Under the pieces are notes generated by a model. The model did no database searches. It had not been told where the DNA came from and saw only the letters and a program-made list of their open reading frames with translations. The position numbers and the translations under genes were made by a program. DNA of 64,000 bases from Paenibacillus sp. FSL R5-0623 (lineage in GTDB: Bacteria > Bacillota > Bacilli > Paenibacillales > Paenibacillaceae), in the NCBI RefSeq assembly GCF_037974265.1, contig NZ_CP150233.1:806001-870000 (forward strand), in the 5' to 3' direction. Shown here one piece after another: positions 45,472-55,120 of this stretch; the first letter of the stretch is position 1; each line of letters starts with the position of its first letter.

Positions 45472-45641
45472 AATTTAATAACGTTCACGGATAGAGGTAC
45501 ACTGTGTCGGTGACGGTTTCACTGAAAACTGCCTAACAAGTGGATATAGCTTTTTACTATAACCAGTTATGGTTTTTAAGTATCCCTTCTAACTGCCCTC
45601 AGCGTGATATGATCATCCTATACAACGAGGGGGTTTTTTAC

Positions 45642-46808
45642 ATGACTGATAAGTTCCAGATCGTAGGAAGTTTATTGCGGCCGGATGAGCTGCTGAAATA
45701 TAAAACGCAAATTGAACATAATGATGATATCCAATATCCGTTCTATGAAAACTACGAAGGATATGAGAAGTGCGAGACGGAAGCTATCAAACAAGTTGTC
45801 GCTAAGGAAATCGAACATAACTTGTCCGTTGTTACCGATGGCGAATTTTCCAAATCGATGTGGCATCTGGACTTTGTATGGGGATTTGGCGGAGTGAAGC
45901 GTTACATCGCGGATCACGGCTATTTTTTCAGAGATGTGGACGGAACTTCGAAATATGAAACACGCAAAGATATTGGACTGCGCATTATTGATAAATTGAG
46001 CGGAAAGAACCATCATTTCATTCAACTGTTCCAACAACTGCAAGACACGGCTGGCGAGCAACAAACGAAACTTTGTGTACCGTCTCCTTCCCATATTTTC
46101 GGTGAGCTTTCCTGGTCGGATAACATTGGTGGAACGGATGCTGTATATCAAAACATACAGGAACTCAAAGAGGGTCTTGTGATCGCGTATAAGGAATTCG
46201 TGGAGGAATTCGCTGCAGTGGGCGGAAAAATTCTGCAATTCGATGATTGCTTGTGGGAACTGTTTGCAGACGACAACCCGAACTCTCCGTTTACAGGGGA
46301 AAATATTAATCAAGATGAAGTAAAGGGTCTCGCTACCGAATTCATTGATATTAATAATACCGTGATTGACTACGGTCATAGCCTGGGCTTGAAAATGTGG
46401 ACACATAACTGCCGCGGCAATTATGATTCCCGCAACATGGGTGGTGGATCGTATGCCAAAATTGCGAATCTGTTCCTGAAGCAATTGAAGTATGATCGTT
46501 TCTTCCTGGAGTGGGATGATGATCGTGCGGGTTCAATTGAAGCGTTGGAAGTGTTCAAAGACAGACCTGAAACGGAAATTGTACTGGGTCTGTTGTCATC
46601 CAAAACGAGTACACTCGATGATGAAGCACGTGTTGTCCGGTTGCTGGACGAAGCATCCAAAATCATCGATAAGGATCGGCTGTTGCTGTCTCACCAATGC
46701 GGCTTTGCATCTTGTGATGGCGGTAACGAATTAAGCGAAGCTCAGCAATGGGCGAAGATTGATCAAGGGCAGAAGATTGCAAAGCAATATTGGGGCAGCA
46801 CCGTCTAG
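45642..46808 (+). CDS. MetE C-terminal-domain-like methyltransferase (YxjG/YxjH group)
   Basis: A 388-residue protein matching only the C-terminal catalytic domain of cobalamin-independent methionine synthase. TDGEFSKSMW, LQFDDCLWELF, WTHNCRGN and SHQCGFASCDGG contain the expected zinc ligands (His/Cys and C-terminal Cys). Without the N-terminal MetE half it probably uses a different methyl donor. ATG 45642 has GAGGGGG 9-10 bases upstream. No S-box riboswitch is seen upstream, in contrast to several Bacillus homologues. Confidence 0.88.
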   Translation: MTDKFQIVGSLLRPDELLKYKTQIEHNDDIQYPFYENYEGYEKCETEAIKQVVAKEIEHNLSVVTDGEFSKSMWHLDFVWGFGGVKRYIADHGYFFRDVDGTSKYETRKDIGLRIIDKLSGKNHHFIQLFQQLQDTAGEQQTKLCVPSPSHIFGELSWSDNIGGTDAVYQNIQELKEGLVIAYKEFVEEFAAVGGKILQFDDCLWELFADDNPNSPFTGENINQDEVKGLATEFIDINNTVIDYGHSLGLKMWTHNCRGNYDSRNMGGGSYAKIANLFLKQLKYDRFFLEWDDDRAGSIEALEVFKDRPETEIVLGLLSSKTSTLDDEARVVRLLDEASKIIDKDRLLLSHQCGFASCDGGNELSEAQQWAKIDQGQKIAKQYWGSTV

Positions 46809-46877
46809 GATTCAAGCTGAATGTATTGTGACCTTATAAACACATTGCTCGATCAATAGTGTTATGCACGATAATAA

Positions 46878-46922
46878 AACGGCGACTTTTCCTCTGGAAT
46901 CTATCCAGGGAGAAGCCGCCGT
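46878..46922. terminator. Hairpin terminator between convergent genes
   Basis: ACGGCG (46879-46884) pairs with CGCCGT (46917-46922), with CTGG/CCAG in the inner stem. The T tract is better for the - strand (TTTTATTAT). Confidence 0.65.
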
Positions 46923-46997
46923 ATTTGTGTGGAACCTACACATGGGTACGTTCTCATTTCTATAACTTTTTTAACTAATGATGGGGCTTGTCATTCT

Positions 46998-47576
46998 TTA
47001 TTTCTGAGATTCACGCTGTGCCAGCCATTCCTTTTTCAACAAAGCATACTGATATGTATTCTCGTATTTCGGTGTGCCGTCCTCATTTTTGACAAATGAA
47101 ACGAACTCCAAGAAAAGACCTTCCCGGCGCATGCCCAGCTTTTCACACAGTTTCTGAGAACGGAAGTTATCATCCTCGACATAAGCGTACAATCTTCTTA
47201 TTCCCTGTTCCATAAAGAGATCTTCGATGAAAGCATTGGCGCTCTCACTGGCGTACCCTTTCCCTTCATATCTGCCATTAAAATTCCAACCAATACTATA
47301 CGTATCTGAATTCGAATCCTTATCCGTATCGGAATCCCGATCTTCCCTCATACCAAACAGCTCACCGATCAACTCGTTACTGTCTTTCAGGCAAACCGCG
47401 ATGTGGGAATCGTCACTGCTTCTTTTTGCGACCTCTGCCGCCGCATCTTCCAATGTTGAAATTCGTTGATCCATAAAACAATTTACTCTGGGATTTGCTG
47501 TGTATTCCAACAGTCCAGCTGCGTCCGTTACGGTGAAATTTCTCAGGATTAATCGATTGGTTTTAAGTATTTGCAT
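46998..47576 (-). CDS. GNAT acetyltransferase (RimJ/RimL-like)
   Basis: A 192-residue acyltransferase. LKTNRLILRNFTVTDA at the N-terminus, GWNFNGRYEGKGYASESANAFI for the acetyl-CoA loop and NFRSQKLCEKLGMRREG near the C-terminus are typical of RimJ/RimL-type GNATs, which acetylate protein N-termini or small amines. A Ser/Asp-rich loop (DRDSDTDKDSNSD) inserted before the acetyl-CoA motif is unusual. SD GGAGGT is about 11 bases before the ATG. Confidence 0.88.
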   Translation of the reverse strand: MQILKTNRLILRNFTVTDAAGLLEYTANPRVNCFMDQRISTLEDAAAEVAKRSSDDSHIAVCLKDSNELIGELFGMREDRDSDTDKDSNSDTYSIGWNFNGRYEGKGYASESANAFIEDLFMEQGIRRLYAYVEDDNFRSQKLCEKLGMRREGLFLEFVSFVKNEDGTPKYENTYQYALLKKEWLAQRESQK

Positions 47577-47620
47577 AAGATGATATACCTCCGGTTTTCA
47601 TATCAATAGATTGGTTATGT

Positions 47621-48382
47621 TCATGTTGTATCTCTTTTTATTTTACGAGACTCCCTATTCGTACTATAACTGGGTATAGCCTTGGGTTTGGCTTTGGTAC
47701 TGTCTGACCAGGAGAACAATCCCACCAATTTCTCCCTATAGATATAACCGAGTACAAACCCAATTACAGCGATAACAGAAATAATAATGGCGATTGTGTA
47801 TTGTTGCATATGAATTGTGGACCCTATAACGGTAGATGCGATGATCCACGGCAGACGACCGACGATAAGGATCGTGAAGAACCTAAACGAACTAATCGAT
47901 GTAAGTGCGGCGACAAATACAAGCATGTCTTTGGGCAAGCCGGGAATCACGAAAAAGATGAATAAAAAAGCGGAGAACTTCTTCTCATCATGAATTAACG
48001 ACATCCACTTATTATTTTTCTTTTGCATTAGCCGTGAAATATAGGCGCGACCGATGTAACGGGTGAAATAAAAGGCGATCGCTGAGCCTATAATCAAGCC
48101 TATTGTAGTATACAAGGACCCAATTGTAACCCCATAGATATAACCGCCTGCAATCTGTACCACTTCTCCTGGAATAGGTGCAACCACGATCTGAAGAATC
48201 TGGAATAAAATAAACATGACCGGACCCCAATGGCCTGTTGAATGAATATACGCTCTGAAGTTGTCCATGGAAGACATGATTTTAATAAGGGCAGGAGAAT
48301 AATACACCAGTAGACCAATGGACAACATGATGAACAGACCCAACAATATGTTAATCATTACTTTTTTCGAAGTTTGTGGCAT
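47621..48382 (-). CDS. TVP38/TMEM64 (VTT domain) membrane protein
   Basis: A 253-residue polytopic protein of the VTT/DedA-like superfamily. The core has VAPIPGEVVQIAGGYIYG followed by GSAIAFYFTRYIGR, and FFVIPGLPKDMLVF, typical of TVP38/TMEM64 proteins proposed to act in lipid scrambling or transport. About six hydrophobic segments; a Lys/Ser-rich cytosolic tail. It is divergent from a two-component system at 48542, which may control it. Confidence 0.87.
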   Translation of the reverse strand: MPQTSKKVMINILLGLFIMLSIGLLVYYSPALIKIMSSMDNFRAYIHSTGHWGPVMFILFQILQIVVAPIPGEVVQIAGGYIYGVTIGSLYTTIGLIIGSAIAFYFTRYIGRAYISRLMQKKNNKWMSLIHDEKKFSAFLFIFFVIPGLPKDMLVFVAALTSISSFRFFTILIVGRLPWIIASTVIGSTIHMQQYTIAIIISVIAVIGFVLGYIYREKLVGLFSWSDSTKAKPKAIPSYSTNRESRKIKRDTT

Positions 48383-48541
48383 TCCTGACGACCCCTTTGT
48401 CTAATAACTTCTACATATTTACAGTATAAGACGAAATTATTAAGAGATACCTACATAACTTCTGAAGAATTCTTAAGTCGATTGTATTTGCTGGTAGTCG
48501 CTAATAGCGCATATTATACTGAAATTAGACGGAGGGATCAG

Positions 48542-49234
48542 ATGAGCAAGAAAATTCTAATTGCTGATGATAACAGTGAAATTCGTGAAATTGTAAGGAT
48601 TTTGTTAGAGAGTGAGAATTATGAAGTGATTGAAGCGATAGATGGTCAAGATGCGATTGATAAAGTGAACGAAGAGACGGATCTCATTATTTTGGATATG
48701 ATGATGCCCAATAAATCGGGGCTGAAGGCGTGTCTGGAGATTCGTGAAAAAACAAGCGCACCGATCCTGTTTCTCACAGCGAAAACGCAGGATTCTGACA
48801 AACAATTGGCCTTTTCCTCAGGCAGTGATGACTTTTTGTCCAAACCCTTTTCCTATACAGAACTTGTTTCGCGGGTGAAGGCTTTACTGCGGAGATATTA
48901 TATATATCGGGGCAAGGAGAAGACCGAAGAAAAGGACCAAATTATCGTTAAGGATCTTACCGTCCATCAGGATTCAAAAGCCGTGTTTGTTGGGGAGAAG
49001 GAGATTGCTCTAACTGAAATTGAATACCAGATTTTGCTGCTGTTGGCTAAGAAGCGACGAAAGGTATTCTCGGCAGAAAATATATATGAGAGTGTTTGGG
49101 GGCAACCCTACTTTTATACGTGTAATAACACGGTCATGGTTCATATTCGTAACTTGAGAGGCAAACTGGAGGATGACCCGCAGAACCCTAAATATGTGAA
49201 GACCGTTTGGGGGAAGGGGTATAAAATTGAATAG
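48542..49234 (+). CDS. OmpR/PhoB-family response regulator
   Basis: A 230-residue regulator. The receiver domain has Asp9/Asp10 (IADDN), the phosphoacceptor Asp52 (LIILDMMMP), and Lys in LSKPFS; the C-terminal winged helix ends VKTVWGKGYKIE. ATG 48542 has GGAGGG about 6 bases upstream. The stop overlaps the kinase start by 8 bases, so the pair is translationally coupled. The signal is unknown. Confidence 0.93.
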   Translation: MSKKILIADDNSEIREIVRILLESENYEVIEAIDGQDAIDKVNEETDLIILDMMMPNKSGLKACLEIREKTSAPILFLTAKTQDSDKQLAFSSGSDDFLSKPFSYTELVSRVKALLRRYYIYRGKEKTEEKDQIIVKDLTVHQDSKAVFVGEKEIALTEIEYQILLLLAKKRRKVFSAENIYESVWGQPYFYTCNNTVMVHIRNLRGKLEDDPQNPKYVKTVWGKGYKIE

Positions 49235-50570
49235 ATTATTCATCGGAAAAAAGCTGAAGATTAAACTGGTTCTGGCGGTTGTCATTTCTTTGGTCATTTC
49301 CATAAGTGCACTCGTTATTTTACAAGTTGTTGGCGAGACTGTATTGGATAGTTATTTAAGTAAATCCACTTTTGTAGAGAACAGGCAGCAAGATGCGCTG
49401 GATCGATTCGAAGCATTTGTGAATAACCAGAACGTGTCAACCCGTGATCATGAACAATTGTCTGCTTGGATAAGTCATGAGCGCTACTTAAATCTGTATA
49501 TTTTTGCAAAAGACAAATTGATATTTTCCTCCAACACGGAAGTTGATCCTGCCATTAATGAAGAGTTGTTAACTCAATTCGTGCCATCAAAAATACCCAT
49601 CACCACTATCCATTTTGCGGATCAGGATGCCCAGATATACTTGGTTAGCTTTTATGAGTATCAATATTACAACCTCATTCTGATTATTGGTGTTTTCATA
49701 GCGGCCATTGTGTTCATTGTTTCCTTTCTACTTATGATTAATAAGAAAACATCTTATATTGGCGTGCTTGAACAAGAGATCAAAATACTCGAAGGTGGAA
49801 ATTTGGATTATTCGATTACGATATCGGGAAAGGATGAACTGTCATCTCTGGCCCAGAGTATTGATGAGATGAGGAAATCATTTGTGGAACGGCTGGACAG
49901 CGAGGAGAGGGTCAGGATGGCCAACCGTGAATTGATCACGGCGATTTCCCATGATTTGCGAACACCACTCACGATTCTATTAGGATATATGGATATCATA
50001 GAGCTTAACAAATATAAGACACATGAAGATCTGTTGCAGTATATTCATAATAGCCGGGAGAAGGCCTATCAGATCAAAGTGCTGTCGGACAAACTATTCG
50101 AATATTTTACGGTATCCTCGGCCGCTGAAGAAGAGGAAGTAGAATTTGAGATGTATGAGGGCAGAGCGCTTATCGATCAACTCATAGATGAGCAATTAGT
50201 GGTTTTGGATGATATAGATGTGCAGGTTCAGACAGATGCACATCATGAGGAGTTTTTGCTGGAAATCAATCTGGTCGCCATGCGTCGCGTAATGGATAAC
50301 ATATTTTCAAATATTCGAAAATACGCCGATCCAGTGCATCCCGTTCATATCCAGATTTCTTTGAAGCAACAATGGGTCATTCTTGAGGTGAAGAATAAGA
50401 TTAAACGTGTTGGCAAAAAGAATGATAGCAACGAAATCGGGCTCGTTAGTTGTCAGAAAATGATTCAGCAGCACAACGGGACGTTGACGGTGTCACAGGA
50501 AAAAGATATCTTTTCACTACAGATTACGCTACCTGTCATCATCAATAAACCAACACAGACTCATATATAA
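49227..50570 (+). CDS. Two-component sensor histidine kinase
   Basis: A 447-residue membrane kinase. TTG 49227 overlaps the response regulator stop, with AAGGGG 8 bases upstream. Membrane segments at about 12-36 and 149-171 flank an extracytoplasmic sensor of about 110 residues. A HAMP-like linker follows, then an H-box AISHDLRTPLTILLG with His242. The ATPase domain has an N-box MRRVMDNIFSNIRKYA, but the G1 box is degenerate (no DxGxG; NKIKRVGKKNDSNEIGL instead). Kinases of this layout often sense peptide antibiotics or cell-wall stress; this is inference only. Confidence 0.9.
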   Translation: MNRLFIGKKLKIKLVLAVVISLVISISALVILQVVGETVLDSYLSKSTFVENRQQDALDRFEAFVNNQNVSTRDHEQLSAWISHERYLNLYIFAKDKLIFSSNTEVDPAINEELLTQFVPSKIPITTIHFADQDAQIYLVSFYEYQYYNLILIIGVFIAAIVFIVSFLLMINKKTSYIGVLEQEIKILEGGNLDYSITISGKDELSSLAQSIDEMRKSFVERLDSEERVRMANRELITAISHDLRTPLTILLGYMDIIELNKYKTHEDLLQYIHNSREKAYQIKVLSDKLFEYFTVSSAAEEEEVEFEMYEGRALIDQLIDEQLVVLDDIDVQVQTDAHHEEFLLEINLVAMRRVMDNIFSNIRKYADPVHPVHIQISLKQQWVILEVKNKIKRVGKKNDSNEIGLVSCQKMIQQHNGTLTVSQEKDIFSLQITLPVIINKPTQTHI

Positions 50571-50755
50571 TGGAGGGGAGAGAGACGTTATCATTATCGC
50601 GAGCAACAAAAACGAATCTCTTGGAATGATGTTGATGGTCTTCCGTGGGATTTCTCTGGCTGTCTAATTTTGTTAGCTTAGGCTTCTGTATTGGAGTATC
50701 TTGCTAATAGGCATGGGCGAATGAACATCGCTTTACCATTCACACTATACAAAAT

Positions 50756-50775
50756 AGCCATGCGACAGCATGGCT
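50756..50775 (-). terminator. Terminator after the carboxylesterase gene
   Basis: AGCCATGC (50756-50763) pairs with GCATGGCT (50768-50775), loop GACA. On the - strand the stem is followed by ATTTTG. Confidence 0.6.
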
Positions 50776-50809
50776 CTTACATATATCGTGAGAGGGCAAG
50801 CTTCATGTT

Positions 50810-52345
50810 TTAAACAACAGGTGCATTTTGTTTCTTGAAATATTGTTCAATTAGAAACGCGAGCATTGGTCCGGACTCAGCCTGCTGTAATTGAGCCTGA
50901 TCGCCAAATTCCATGAGATACGGCTGTTTCGTAGTACAAGGAGTCCAATGAGGCATCAGCTTTCCGGTGGAGTCCGGACCGTTTGGATCACCTGTAGCAA
51001 TAAAGTTGGATAAATAATTACACATCTGGCGAGCCAGATCATAATGCTTGCCTGTGAAAGGCCGCCAGCATTTGGCAAGTGTTTCGAAGAAGAACCACAG
51101 ATCGACGGAGTGAAAAGTGCCCGGCTGATCCCAACCCGGAATCTCGGCGTCGAAGTTATAATAGTAGAGAGGCGTTTCAGACGGATGACCGCTGTTCGCA
51201 CGGATGGCGAGCAGAATGGCATGTTGGATCATGCGGACCGATGCTTGTTGCAGAGCATGTTCGATTTGGCCGGTATCAGCCTCACATAGCTGCAAAAAGG
51301 CAGGGGCCTCCTCGCCAAATAGCTCCACAGCCATCTGCTTCAGTTCTTCCAGATTGGCTGCGGCGGGACGGGTCCAAAATTCGGAAGATGTATGCCCCAG
51401 CATTACGGGTATCGCCTCGCGCTCCTGCTGAACAAAACGAGTAAACGGATCGCCTACACAGAATTGTTCGTCGATGACGGTTCCCCAGAAGCTTTTGTAT
51501 TCGAGTGCTTTGTCACGGAGATGTTCAGCATCCAGTTGTCTCGCCTCAGCCAGGGAAGATACGCCCAGGAAGCCGAAAAACTCCACCCCTGCTTGCTCTG
51601 CATCCTTTAGTGTGGAACGGACAGAAGGCACGCGGACCTTCGGGTACAACTCGGTAGCTATACCGCTCATGATGACGGCTCGCTGGAACAAGCCTTTATT
51701 TTGCGTAGAGGTCATCTGGCTGAGCACACTTCCTCCGCCTGCCGACTGTCCGCCGATGGTGATCTGGTCTGGATCACCGCCAAAGGCGGCAATGTTGCGT
51801 TTGACCCACTGGGTACCTGCTTGCTGATCAAGATGACCAAAGTTGGCGGGTGCATGGGGGGATTCGGCACTAATCTCAGGATGGCACAGGAAGCCGAAGG
51901 CATTCAGCCGATAATTAATCGTTACAACGACAATACCTCTACGAGCGATTCGCTCGCCATCAAATTCCATTTCGGCTGTATGGCCGACTTGCAGGCCCCC
52001 GCCAAAATACCAGACAAAAACAGGTAGCTTCTCATCCGCGCGTTTGGCTGGTGTCCAGACATTCAGATACAGACAATCCTCGTTCATGGGCAGGTCGGGA
52101 TCAACGGCCCATTCGCGGGTATAGATATTGTTATCATCGATGACTGTTGGGGCTTGCATGGAGATGGGGGCAAAATCAAATGCTTGTAGTACACCTTCCC
52201 AGTTCGCCAGCGGCTGCGGAGCTCGCCAGCGGTTTTCACCTACAGGAGGTGCGGCAAAAGGAATTCCCTTGAAGCTGGTAATCCGCGGGTCCGCCGCGGG
52301 CAGTCCTTGCACTTGTCCATGTTCTACCGTAACCATTCTAAGCAT
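50810..52345 (-). CDS. Type B carboxylesterase (para-nitrobenzyl-esterase-like)
   Basis: A 511-residue cytoplasmic carboxylesterase. FKGIPFAAPPVGENRWRAP at the N-terminus, EDCLYLNVWTP, the nucleophile GQSAGGGS near residue 200, and GTFHSVDLWFFF for the catalytic His region define the family. There is no signal peptide. ATG 52345 has AGGAG 8 bases upstream. It is divergent from an AraC regulator at 52427, which probably controls it. Type B esterases hydrolyse many carboxylic esters, so substrate is unknown; the sugar-related surroundings suggest plant-derived esters. Confidence 0.92.
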   Translation of the reverse strand: MLRMVTVEHGQVQGLPAADPRITSFKGIPFAAPPVGENRWRAPQPLANWEGVLQAFDFAPISMQAPTVIDDNNIYTREWAVDPDLPMNEDCLYLNVWTPAKRADEKLPVFVWYFGGGLQVGHTAEMEFDGERIARRGIVVVTINYRLNAFGFLCHPEISAESPHAPANFGHLDQQAGTQWVKRNIAAFGGDPDQITIGGQSAGGGSVLSQMTSTQNKGLFQRAVIMSGIATELYPKVRVPSVRSTLKDAEQAGVEFFGFLGVSSLAEARQLDAEHLRDKALEYKSFWGTVIDEQFCVGDPFTRFVQQEREAIPVMLGHTSSEFWTRPAAANLEELKQMAVELFGEEAPAFLQLCEADTGQIEHALQQASVRMIQHAILLAIRANSGHPSETPLYYYNFDAEIPGWDQPGTFHSVDLWFFFETLAKCWRPFTGKHYDLARQMCNYLSNFIATGDPNGPDSTGKLMPHWTPCTTKQPYLMEFGDQAQLQQAESGPMLAFLIEQYFKKQNAPVV

Positions 52346-52426
52346 ACAACATTCTCCTCTCTGGATTTAGCGTGTAAGCGTTACCGAACATCTTATCAAC
52401 GTGGCATTAGAAAGGGGGAATCAAGG

Positions 52427-53236
52427 TTGAATCCAATTTGGCAAGAGAGCAGTAGAGCCAGTAATTTGTATTTTATCAGCGGTGGTCACAAGCCAGCCAA
52501 CCCTCACCAATGGGGGCCAGGCGTGCGTGACGTTTATGCGCTGCACTATATTATCCGCGGCCAAGGGACGCTGGAGACGGGCGGCCGCGTTTTTCGGCTA
52601 GTTACGGGGGAAAGCTTTATCATATTTCCGCAAAAAGAGATTTATTATTATCCAGACCCGCAAGATCCATGGGAGTATGTCTGGGTGGAGTTTAGCGGTG
52701 AGGATGCCGGGCGGTTGCTGGGGCTGACACAGCTCTCAGAGGTACAACCCGTGGTGTCGGTCTCGCCGGAGACACTGCAGCCTTTTTTTCACCTTGCCTG
52801 GAACGCGGGTGCATCATCCTATGAATTACTGCGGGCGGATGCCCGTTTGCGTCTGCTGCTTTCCTACTATATGGAATATTATCCGAAGGAGCCGCAGGTG
52901 GACGCCAAGGATTATGTCTGGCTGGCGAGAAAGTACATCGAGCAGAACTACTGGAAGCCGATACTGACCGTCACGGAGATCGTAAAGGCAGTTAATCTGG
53001 AGCGCAGTTATTTGTTTCGTCTGTTTAAGGCAGCAACCGGCAAGTCTGTTCTGGAGTATATTACATCCTGCCGAATCGAGCGCGCCTGTGAACTGTTGAA
53101 AACGTCGGGCCTGCCGATTCAATCGGTAGCCTATTCTGTCGGCTACAATGACCCGTTATATTTTTCCAAAGTATTCAAGAAAGCAACTTCACACACGCCA
53201 ACAGCGTACATGATGCTGCACCGGACGAAGGCATAA
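52427..53236 (+). CDS. AraC family transcriptional regulator
   Basis: A 269-residue regulator with an N-terminal cupin (GTLETGGRVFRLVTGESFIIFPQ) and two C-terminal HTH motifs (LTVTEIVKAVNLERSYLFRLFKAATG and IQSVAYSVGYNDPLYFSKVFKKATSHTP). TTG 52427 is the start with AAGGGGG 9 bases upstream; a longer frame upstream overlaps the divergent promoter region and lacks an SD. Only about 80 bases separate it from the divergent esterase start. Confidence 0.9.
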   Translation: MNPIWQESSRASNLYFISGGHKPANPHQWGPGVRDVYALHYIIRGQGTLETGGRVFRLVTGESFIIFPQKEIYYYPDPQDPWEYVWVEFSGEDAGRLLGLTQLSEVQPVVSVSPETLQPFFHLAWNAGASSYELLRADARLRLLLSYYMEYYPKEPQVDAKDYVWLARKYIEQNYWKPILTVTEIVKAVNLERSYLFRLFKAATGKSVLEYITSCRIERACELLKTSGLPIQSVAYSVGYNDPLYFSKVFKKATSHTPTAYMMLHRTKA

Positions 53237-53238
53237 CG

Positions 53239-53442
53239 TTAACGGAACAGGGCGCAGTTCCCGGACTCTCGGAAATAACGGATCAGCTTCTCAATAGGCT
53301 CGCGTCCACAGTTCAGCTTCACTCCTATACAATCGATGCACAGAAATTGCTGGGCAGAGCGTGAGATCAATTTGAGGTAGATGCCCACATCGTCTGAAGA
53401 GAGTGGAACCTGACAGGAGGTGCACAGGCGATGTTGAGCCAT
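53239..53442 (-). CDS. Small Cys-rich (zinc-ribbon-like) protein coupled to galA
   Basis: A 67-residue protein with CTSC (8-11), CIDC (35-38), Cys45 and Cys63 near the end. The layout (CxxC, a middle helix, CxxC, then RYFRESGNCALF) resembles a common small Firmicute protein family of unknown function that I remember without a name. Its ATG follows the stop of the alpha-galactosidase gene directly (TAG-ATG), so it is translated by coupling or re-initiation. It converges on the AraC gene with 2 bases between the ends. Confidence 0.7.
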   Translation of the reverse strand: MAQHRLCTSCQVPLSSDDVGIYLKLISRSAQQFLCIDCIGVKLNCGREPIEKLIRYFRESGNCALFR

Positions 53443-54606
53443 CTATTTCACCAGTTTGGCACGCACAACTAAACAATCATGTGCTGCGACAACGGGAGCG
53501 AAGCGTTCACGGAACACGCCAAGCTCTTTATGTTCCCAGCAGTCATACAGGGACAGCGCATAACCGGCAGCGTAAGGCAGACCCATATCCCAAAATTGCA
53601 AAGACAATTCCCGCTGGCTGTCGCTCAGGTTGAAGAAGCCAATAGCCAGATCACCATCTGTGAGTACTTTCACCAGCATAAATACATCGTCTGTATGAAA
53701 CCATTGTGGTTCTGGTTTAATGCGGTAAGCTCCGCGTGCTTCTACATCCTGATTGATAGCGATCAGATCAGGATTCAGGAGAATATCTTTTGTGATCTGG
53801 TTAGCCTTGCGCACGTCACATCCGATCATTAATGGTGAACCCATCATGGACCAGAGAGAGAAGTGGGTTTTATATTCGATGTCGTTGCATCCGCCGATGC
53901 TGCCAATATAATCATTGTTGCTTCCACCGTACATACCAACAATCAGCATATCCATGTCGTTATGGCAGAAGGAGCCGGTGTAGCTTTGTTTTCCCAATTG
54001 AGACAGGGCAAGTTCCTTCACTGAATCCCAATTGTCGCGGATATCGCCGGTGGAGCGGTACATATGAGCGCCCGATTCCCGAATCCAATCGTATACGTCG
54101 TCGGCTCCCCAGTTGCAGGCGGAGAACAGGATATCGCGTCCGCAGTTTTTGAGCGCAAGGCTCATCCGTTTGTACAGCAGCTCTCCTGAGATATGGCGCG
54201 GCTTGAAGCAGTAATCATACTTCAAATAATCAACGCCCCATTCGGCAAAAAGGGCAGCATCCTGGAATTCATGCTCAAAGCTGCCTGGATACCCGGCACA
54301 TGTATGCGTACCTACGCATGAATACATGCCGAACTTTAGTCCTTTGCTATGGATATAATCAGAAAGCGCTCTCATTCCACTCGGGAATTTATCCGGGTCA
54401 GCCACCAGATTACCGCTCGCATCACGTTCCTTCAGGCTCCAGCAATCATCAATGACAATATACTCGTAACCAGCGGCTAGATAACCTTCCGATACAAACA
54501 CATCAGCGACATCCCGAATTAATTGTTCGTTAATATCCCACGTAAAGGTATTCCACGAATTCCAGCCCAGGGCAGGGGCAAAGCCTAACACTTGATTGTT
54601 GCTCAT
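53443..54606 (-). CDS. GH27 alpha-galactosidase
   Basis: A 387-residue GH27 enzyme that removes alpha-linked galactose; no signal peptide, so it acts in the cytoplasm on imported oligosaccharides such as melibiose or galactomannan fragments. ALGWNSWNTF, VIDDCW, the nucleophile Asp131 in YLKYDYC and the acid/base Asp188 in RSTGDIRDNW are all present, with a beta-sandwich C-terminal domain. SD AGAAAGGA lies about 9 bases upstream of the ATG. No transporter gene is nearby. Confidence 0.93.
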   Translation of the reverse strand: MSNNQVLGFAPALGWNSWNTFTWDINEQLIRDVADVFVSEGYLAAGYEYIVIDDCWSLKERDASGNLVADPDKFPSGMRALSDYIHSKGLKFGMYSCVGTHTCAGYPGSFEHEFQDAALFAEWGVDYLKYDYCFKPRHISGELLYKRMSLALKNCGRDILFSACNWGADDVYDWIRESGAHMYRSTGDIRDNWDSVKELALSQLGKQSYTGSFCHNDMDMLIVGMYGGSNNDYIGSIGGCNDIEYKTHFSLWSMMGSPLMIGCDVRKANQITKDILLNPDLIAINQDVEARGAYRIKPEPQWFHTDDVFMLVKVLTDGDLAIGFFNLSDSQRELSLQFWDMGLPYAAGYALSLYDCWEHKELGVFRERFAPVVAAHDCLVVRAKLVK

Positions 54607-55120
54607 GCTCTCGCATCCTTTCTCATCTCGGTTTTGTTAACAACACTAAACTGAACATAAACGATGAGCGACGTATCCTGCCATAGCTTAACGTTGCTTG
54701 GACATGGAGATATGTTGCTCTGCTTGTGCTGGTGGAATTAGCTCTTCCAATGAGGCTCTAGGCAGGTATTCAGAAGTTGCTGGTAGAAGCATAAGAAAGG
54801 AAAAATGCCTGTCTGCGAAGAAGTTATATCTATCTTTTCAGGGAGCTGTGCGAAACAGTGGTATAGATGTTATGATCGATGATAATGCTCGAACAGGTTG
54901 TCAGAGCAACAGGGAAATTTGAATAGTATTCAGTTTTTCAGGAAAAATAACCCAATGACGAATCCCTCATACGAAAGGTAATAATCTCGCCGGAATGATT
55001 ATGCATATGGCAGAATGGTTCCAATTGGATAATATGCGATTTTCCATCGGTTTTTCGTTAAACATAAGTGTCTGTTTGATATGATCAGATATAAAATTTA
55101 TAGGATTGGAGTGTTGCCAA
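54607..55120. other. Intergenic region between galA and the AlkD-like gene
   Basis: About 510 bases with no convincing gene, hairpin or promoter; a 74-codon frame at 54698 lacks an SD and has unusual composition. Presumably contains the galA promoter on the - strand. Confidence 0.4.

Noticed and set aside
45472..45641. S-box (SAM) riboswitch upstream of the MetE-like gene
   Set aside because: Expected from Bacillus homologues, but the conserved S-box core and a terminator were not found in the 170 bases available.
53500..53520. A fourth copy of the structured repeat (GAGCGAAGCGTTCACGG)
   Set aside because: A short match inside the alpha-galactosidase coding sequence without any of the flanking stems.
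54698..54922. A 74-codon frame upstream of the AlkD-like gene
   Set aside because: No SD, no terminator, and composition unlike neighbouring genes.
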